Both the position numbers and the translations under genes were made by a program. A model generated the notes under the pieces. The model had not been told where the DNA came from. It saw nothing but the letters and a program-made list of their open reading frames with translations, and made no database searches. Of a stretch of 48,035 bases of DNA, positions 44,242 to 48,035 are shown one piece after another; position 1 is the stretch's first letter; the number at the start of each line of letters is the position of its first letter. The stretch comes from Candidatus Gastranaerophilales bacterium. Its GTDB lineage: Bacteria > Cyanobacteriota > Vampirovibrionia > Gastranaerophilales > Gastranaerophilaceae. The stretch spans positions 1 through 48,035 of the forward strand of contig CALVBO010000009.1 in assembly GCA_944325835.1 (NCBI GenBank), given 5' to 3'.

Positions 44242-44513
44242 GAGCAGAGCGTGCTATTTTATCTCGTCGGCAGCGGTTGGCGGGGTCAACCGCCTCTTAT
44301 AACTGGTTGGACGTTAAAAAGTAACGATTAATCTTTTATTGTGAGGAGGTTTCGTGCCAACAGAAGTCAGGAGCCCCGGCTCTTGAGTCGGCATTATGAA
44401 TGGATTTTGCAAAAACGCATTGCACCTGCCCGTGACCGGGGATGACGGAAACGGGGTTCAGGTAAAAATGCGGTAAGTATTCGTTTATCTTGTCGATTTT
44501 TGTCTGCCTCCAA

Positions 44514-44651
44514 GCGTCCGGTAACTTTTGGTCTGGCTCTGTCATTTCTTCTGGAGAGTCTGGCACAGCATGGAACCAGAATTTCAATACGGGCAACCGC
44601 AACCCGAACACGCGGTCCAATAGCAACAATGTGCGGTGCGTCAGGTGATAA
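44514..44651 (+). repeat. DGR template repeat (TR)
   Basis: This is the unmutated copy of the VR, between avd and the reverse transcriptase as in classical DGRs. It holds about 34 A; ten are changed in the VR. Read in the VR frame it encodes G-N-F-W and N-R-N-P-N, with AAC/AAT codons at every variable site; A-to-N changes there cannot create stop codons. It continues to TGA, so it is not itself a gene end. Upstream 44242-44513 has GC-rich hairpins (44278-44297; GAGCCCCGGCTC near 44372) that may structure the template RNA. Confidence 0.95.
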
Positions 44652-44708
44652 AACAGGAGATTTTAACTTTCTTTTTTGACTGCCTTCAACCCGGGTGGAT
44701 ATCTGGAA

Positions 44709-45914
44709 ATGGCAAAAGACAAGCATAAAAAACGTAGATTCAAAAACGTTAATTTCAAGTTGGATTTTACAATAGAGGACCTTTATAAGGCTTACTACGA
44801 GTGCAGAAAGCGCAAACGTTCTTCACTTTCCGCTATGGAATTTGAATTTGACCTGGAGTCTAATATGATGAAGCTTTATGATGAGCTGAAGTCCGGTGAG
44901 TATAAAATCGGCGTCAGCATTTGTTTTGTCGTGCTCAAACCCAAGCCGCGTGAAGTTTGGGCTGCCTCTTTCAGGGATAGAATTGTTCACCACCTTGTGT
45001 ATAATGCGATTAAGGACAGATTTTACGCGACCTTTATAAAGGATACTTTCAGCTGTATCCCCGGCAGAGGTACGCTGAACGCTGCCAAAAAAGTCGCTAA
45101 ATACGCCAAGGCTGTTACGCACGATTACACAAAAAAAGCTTATTACCTCAAGGCAGACTTGAAGAATTTTTTTGTTTCAATTGATAAAAATATTCTCTAT
45201 GAGTTGCTTATCAAACGGATTCCGGAACCGTGGCTGAGGGAATTGATACGGCAGATTGTCTATCATAACCCGAAGGATAATGTTATTGTTCAGTCGCCGC
45301 AGTGGAAATTTAACCTGCTTCCGTCCTACAAAAGCCTGTGGAACTGTCCGGCTGACAAGGGACTGCCAATCGGAAATCTTACAAGCCAGTTCTTTAGTAA
45401 TGTTTATCTCGATATGCTTGATCAGTTTGTTAAGCACGAGTTGAAATGCAAGTATTACTGCCGCTATGTAGATGATTTCGTAATTATGGATGAGTCGCCC
45501 GAAAGACTTAATTACTGCTATGACCGAATCGCGGATTTTATTTCGCAAAACCTGCTTATTGTCCTGCACAAAGATAAAAAGACGGTTAACCTCGTTTCTA
45601 ACGGAATTGATTTCGTGGGATATGTCGCAAAACCAAATCGCTTCTATCTGCGCCAAAGAACGTTAAGGGATATTTTCCGCCTTGTAAGGCGCTACGAAAA
45701 CGGTGTTTACGATATCGGAGAAAATGTTCTTGAGTGGCTTGCGTCCGTCTTTAACAGCTATGTCGGAATGCTTCGGGCTACAAACGGATACAAACTCCGA
45801 AAACGTATCTGCCAGACAATTACGTACCCGTTTTACTATCCGGCAAAAGATTTTACCTGCGTCCGGCAGGCGTTTATTCTTAAAAGACTCTGGGACTACG
45901 CAGGTGTAGCTTGA
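44709..45914 (+). CDS. DGR reverse transcriptase
   Basis: This error-prone reverse transcriptase copies the template RNA with adenine misincorporation and feeds the cDNA into the VR. From ATG 44709 it has 401 residues. The fingers and palm motifs are in order: PRE-VWAASFRDRIVHHLVY, YYLKADLKNFFVSID, the DGR-type motif GLPIGNLTSQFFSNVYLD (218-235), the catalytic CRYVDDFVIMDE (Tyr253-Val-Asp-Asp256), LLIVLHKDKK and IDFVGYVAKP. There is no endonuclease or maturase domain, which separates it from group II introns. A TTG start at 44676 would add 11 residues, but it abuts the TR and lacks a ribosome-binding site. Confidence 0.96.
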   Translation: MAKDKHKKRRFKNVNFKLDFTIEDLYKAYYECRKRKRSSLSAMEFEFDLESNMMKLYDELKSGEYKIGVSICFVVLKPKPREVWAASFRDRIVHHLVYNAIKDRFYATFIKDTFSCIPGRGTLNAAKKVAKYAKAVTHDYTKKAYYLKADLKNFFVSIDKNILYELLIKRIPEPWLRELIRQIVYHNPKDNVIVQSPQWKFNLLPSYKSLWNCPADKGLPIGNLTSQFFSNVYLDMLDQFVKHELKCKYYCRYVDDFVIMDESPERLNYCYDRIADFISQNLLIVLHKDKKTVNLVSNGIDFVGYVAKPNRFYLRQRTLRDIFRLVRRYENGVYDIGENVLEWLASVFNSYVGMLRATNGYKLRKRICQTITYPFYYPAKDFTCVRQAFILKRLWDYAGVA

Positions 45915-45967
45915 TGCGGGGCGGCCGTCATTCTAAAGTCGGGCGGTTTCGATTGTTGGTTTACAAT

Positions 45968-45996
45968 TTGCCTTTTTTCCCTGCTTTTTGTAAAAT
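45968..45996 (+). promoter_or_regulatory. Promoter of the TPR gene
   Basis: TTGCCT, 17 bp, TAAAAT, 28 bp before the ATG. Confidence 0.5.
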
Positions 45997-46023
45997 AATA
46001 TTATATAGCATGCAGGATTTTAG

Positions 46024-47616
46024 ATGAACACAACTCAACAACTGGAAAAGAAAATTAATAAATCTTACAGATCAGGAAACGTAAAAAAAGCCATTGAACT
46101 TTGCCAGACGGGCTTGAAAGACGACCCGACTAACGCGGATTTACATATTCGGCTCGGCGATCTTTATCTTGCTTGGCATATTGATATTTCTAACTCCTGT
46201 CAGTATATTGACGATGCAATTACGGAATACCAGATTGCGCTGGAATCTTATCTTGACTCTGCACTGGTATATTTTAAGATAGGACAGGCGCTTTTCTATA
46301 AAGGCGAGCTGGATAAATCTGTAAACTACCTTAATACAGCGCTTTCTAAAGATGATAAGCAGCCTAAAGCTTACTATATTCTGGCGCAGATTTATGCTAA
46401 AAAAGCAAGATTTCAGGAGGCAATCGACTACACGCTTAAAGCTATAAAATGCGCACCGTTTAAGGCTTCTTCTGCTAGGTACCTCCTTGCAAGTCTGTAT
46501 GAGCTTTCCTCTTACAAGGCACTTTTGAGAAGATGTCTGGCTAAATGGGAATATGTCCTTGCTGTTTTAACGTTTCCGTTTGATGATATGGCGCTTGGAT
46601 ATGTTTCAAAAGTCATTGCGAATATGAAATTCTTTCCGGCTCTTTTTAGGGCATATATGAATATTCAGCGCCAAAAGTATGATGAGGCTCTGGAAATCTA
46701 TTTGAAAATTATTGATCAGGCTCCGGGCTTTACGCCTCTTTATTGCCTTCTGGGTGATGTTTATCTGGCACTTGGAAGATTTGAGGACGCTATTACCGAG
46801 TACAAAATGGCTATCTGGCTCGATACCCTGAATATTCCGGCTTACAAACACCTTTGTCAGGCCTATGAAGAACAGGGCGATTTCGACAGCGCCGTTGATA
46901 CGTATAACAAAATTTTGAAAATTACGCCTAATCTGCCTGAGGTTCACGCAAATCTCGCAAATATTTTATACGTAAAAGGCGACATTAAAGGCGCAATTTC
47001 CCACTTCCAAACTGCGGTTACGTTAAATCCGCGCAAAAACTGGACAAGTGTTGTTAATCAGACTCTCGGGTTTGTTTTTCAGGAGTCGACCAATGACCTT
47101 GACGCCGCAATAAGCTCTTATCAGAGCGCTTATCTTTTAACGCCGGAAGATATTGACGTTTATATCAATCTTGGAAGTGCTTTTTATGACAAAGAAGATA
47201 TTGATAACGCTCTTGCCGTATACAGAAACGCTCTGGAACTGGATCCTACAAATGCCAGAATTCACTGTAATTTAGGCTTTCTGCACTGGGGCAGGGGTGA
47301 TCTGGATGAAGCCGTTACGGAATACGAACTTGCCATAAAATATGACCCGAATTATGACATTGCCTATAACAACCTTGGCGTAATCAATCTGGATGATTTA
47401 GGACGTGTTGCACGGGCAATTGAACTTTTCAGAAAATCCGTGGAATGTAATCCGAACTATGCGCTTGCGCATTTTAATCTTGCACGTGCCGTAACAATTA
47501 CGGGTGATAAGATTGAAGCTGCAAAGCTTTACCAAATTGCGCAGGATGTGAATAACGTTACAAACGAGATGGATCCACAGGAAATTACGGATAAGATTAA
47601 TGAGTTGTTCGCATAG
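46024..47616 (+). CDS. TPR repeat protein
   Basis: The 530-residue protein is composed of tetratricopeptide repeats from residue 15 (YRSGNVKKAIELCQTGLKDD) to the end, for example DALAVYRNALELDPTNARIH preceded by DIDN, and ELAIKYDPNYDIAYNNLG. The spacing of the canonical W/L-G-Y-A-F-A-P positions is clear. A less regular stretch at about residues 150-215 (LRRCLAKWEYVLAVLTFPFD) may be an insertion or a membrane-associating hairpin. There is no signal peptide. It lies between the DGR reverse transcriptase and prepilin locus E with its own promoter; a link to pili is possible but unproved. Confidence 0.88.
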   Translation: MNTTQQLEKKINKSYRSGNVKKAIELCQTGLKDDPTNADLHIRLGDLYLAWHIDISNSCQYIDDAITEYQIALESYLDSALVYFKIGQALFYKGELDKSVNYLNTALSKDDKQPKAYYILAQIYAKKARFQEAIDYTLKAIKCAPFKASSARYLLASLYELSSYKALLRRCLAKWEYVLAVLTFPFDDMALGYVSKVIANMKFFPALFRAYMNIQRQKYDEALEIYLKIIDQAPGFTPLYCLLGDVYLALGRFEDAITEYKMAIWLDTLNIPAYKHLCQAYEEQGDFDSAVDTYNKILKITPNLPEVHANLANILYVKGDIKGAISHFQTAVTLNPRKNWTSVVNQTLGFVFQESTNDLDAAISSYQSAYLLTPEDIDVYINLGSAFYDKEDIDNALAVYRNALELDPTNARIHCNLGFLHWGRGDLDEAVTEYELAIKYDPNYDIAYNNLGVINLDDLGRVARAIELFRKSVECNPNYALAHFNLARAVTITGDKIEAAKLYQIAQDVNNVTNEMDPQEITDKINELFA

Positions 47617-47618
47617 TC

Positions 47619-47647
47619 TTGACTACAAGTAAAACATGATACATAAT
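47619..47647 (+). promoter_or_regulatory. Promoter of prepilin locus E
   Basis: TTGACT, 17 bp, CATAAT, the same as loci B and C. Confidence 0.75.
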
Positions 47648-47708
47648 AATAAATGAAGAAAGGATAGCAGGCTGAGCCTGTACTGCAAAAAGAAAGGATG
47701 GAAAATTT

Positions 47709-48035
47709 ATGAGAAATCGAAGTGTAATGATCTATGCAGGGGGGGGGGGGGAGCCCTGAGCCGGCCACTGAGTGGCATCCACAATGCGACCCGGGCAAGA
47801 AATTAACGAAAGAAGTTTTGGTTCCGAGCGACTGGACCGCGAAAAATCCATATTGTCACCCTGAACTTGATTCAGGGTCTGTCCCATGTTGCGAGCTACC
47901 GGTATCGTCTGACAGATTCCGAAACAAGTTCGGAATGACACCGGCTGAGCCGATTCTATGTTTGGACAGCGGGCTGTCGGTCAAGAAATGTGGTTTTACG
48001 ATGGCCGAAATATTACTGTCATTAACGATAATCGG
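47709..48035 (+). CDS. Prepilin-like gene, locus E, phase-variable leader (3' end outside window)
   Basis: ATG 47709 lies 10 nt after AAAGGA and reads MRNRSVMIYAGGGG, stopping at TGA 47757 with 13 G. With 12 G the frame is open for 81 codons through SPEPATEWHPQCDPGKK and repeat-derived sequence to the prepilin segment at Phe codon 47995 (GFTMAEILLSLTII), where the window ends. Gly at -1 fits prepilin peptidase. The stretch SGLSVKKCGFTM matches GRLSVKKCAFTM of locus A, so A and E are closely related in their leaders. The C-terminal domain is not visible. Confidence 0.7.
47739..47751 (+). repeat. Poly-G tract (13 G), locus E
   Basis: Thirteen G in the leader ORF; loss of one G brings the start into the prepilin frame. 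Confidence 0.85.
47858..47936 (+). repeat. Paired REP-like palindromes in leader E
   Basis: ACCCTGAA/TTCAGGGT (47858-47878) and ATTCCGAA/TTCGGAAT (47916-47936) stand in opposite orientation about 40 bases apart, like a paired REP element. Similar pairs are at 3884-3962 and 23743-23822. Confidence 0.7.

Noticed and set aside
44396-44476. 26-codon ORF (starting MNGFCKNALHL) just before the template repeat
   Set aside because: No ribosome-binding site and no similarity seen; more likely part of the non-coding template-RNA region.
44709-45914. Group II intron reverse transcriptase
   Set aside because: No maturase or endonuclease domain and no intron RNA domains; the IGNLTSQ motif, Avd neighbour and TR/VR pair show a DGR.

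Overview
The window is a bacterial chromosome segment of moderate-to-low GC. It carries ordinary housekeeping genes (ssb, rimM, trmD, recO, dnaJ, grpE, recA, rlmN, dtd, pyrG, gatC, panD) interspersed with a repeated family of type IV prepilin-like genes. The near-identical prepilin segment FTMAEILLSLTIIGVVAA in several loci, large lineage-restricted proteins with a short N-terminal signature, pilT, an RND pump and AsmA suggest a diderm of the non-photosynthetic cyanobacterial sister lineage (Vampirovibrionia/Melainabacteria, Gastranaerophilales-like). This assignment is inference from protein style, not from a marker search.

Layout. 1-1070: prepilin locus A, cut at its 5' end. 1184-3709: ssb, a DUF1537 sugar-acid kinase and a PdxA-type dehydrogenase, coupled. 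3706-5121: prepilin locus B. 5316-7538: zinc-ribbon protein, rimM, trmD. 7531-9424 (-): recO and pilT. 9564-13165: exported protein, FtsB/DivIC-like protein, TPR protein, exported HExxH protein. 13183-16936 (-): methyltransferase, exported beta-propeller, dnaJ, grpE. 17252-23018 (-): adaptor, RND pump and TolC-like channel in one operon. 23121-24552: panD, then decayed prepilin locus C. 24672-30950: AsmA-like protein and a large hypothetical protein. 31107-36895: recA with a MerR-like partner, YkgJ-type protein, rlmN, dtd, pyrG, gatC. 36957-40952 (-): two large tandem hypothetical proteins. 41342-45914: a diversity-generating retroelement (DGR). 46024-48035: TPR protein, then prepilin locus E, cut by the window end.

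The most interesting system is at 41.3-45.9 kb. A prepilin-like gene (locus D) ends in a 138-bp variable repeat. A second copy (template repeat) lies between an Avd-like gene and a DGR-type reverse transcriptase. The two copies differ at ten positions that are all adenine in the template, plus one non-adenine difference at the extreme 3' end. The changes fall in six AAC/AAT codons of the surface-fold C-terminal domain.

The same target gene has a 15-G tract between its translation start and its prepilin domain. As assembled, the start is out of frame with the prepilin, and loss of one G would join them. Loci B, C and E have the same design: a promoter with 17-bp spacing, a short leader ORF, a run of 12-13 G, and a prepilin whose frame is reached by removing one G (in B an amber stop then intervenes). 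Together this reads as a surface adhesin family switched on and off by G-tract slippage, one member of which is also diversified by retro-mutagenesis.

Between the target and avd lies a candidate type I toxin-antitoxin pair: a 24-residue hydrophobic peptide with a strong ribosome-binding site on the minus strand and an overlapping plus-strand RNA. A second candidate small RNA lies just after the target gene. Palindromic REP-like repeats are concentrated in the prepilin leaders and around the DGR. I saw no tRNA, rRNA, CRISPR array or insertion sequence.
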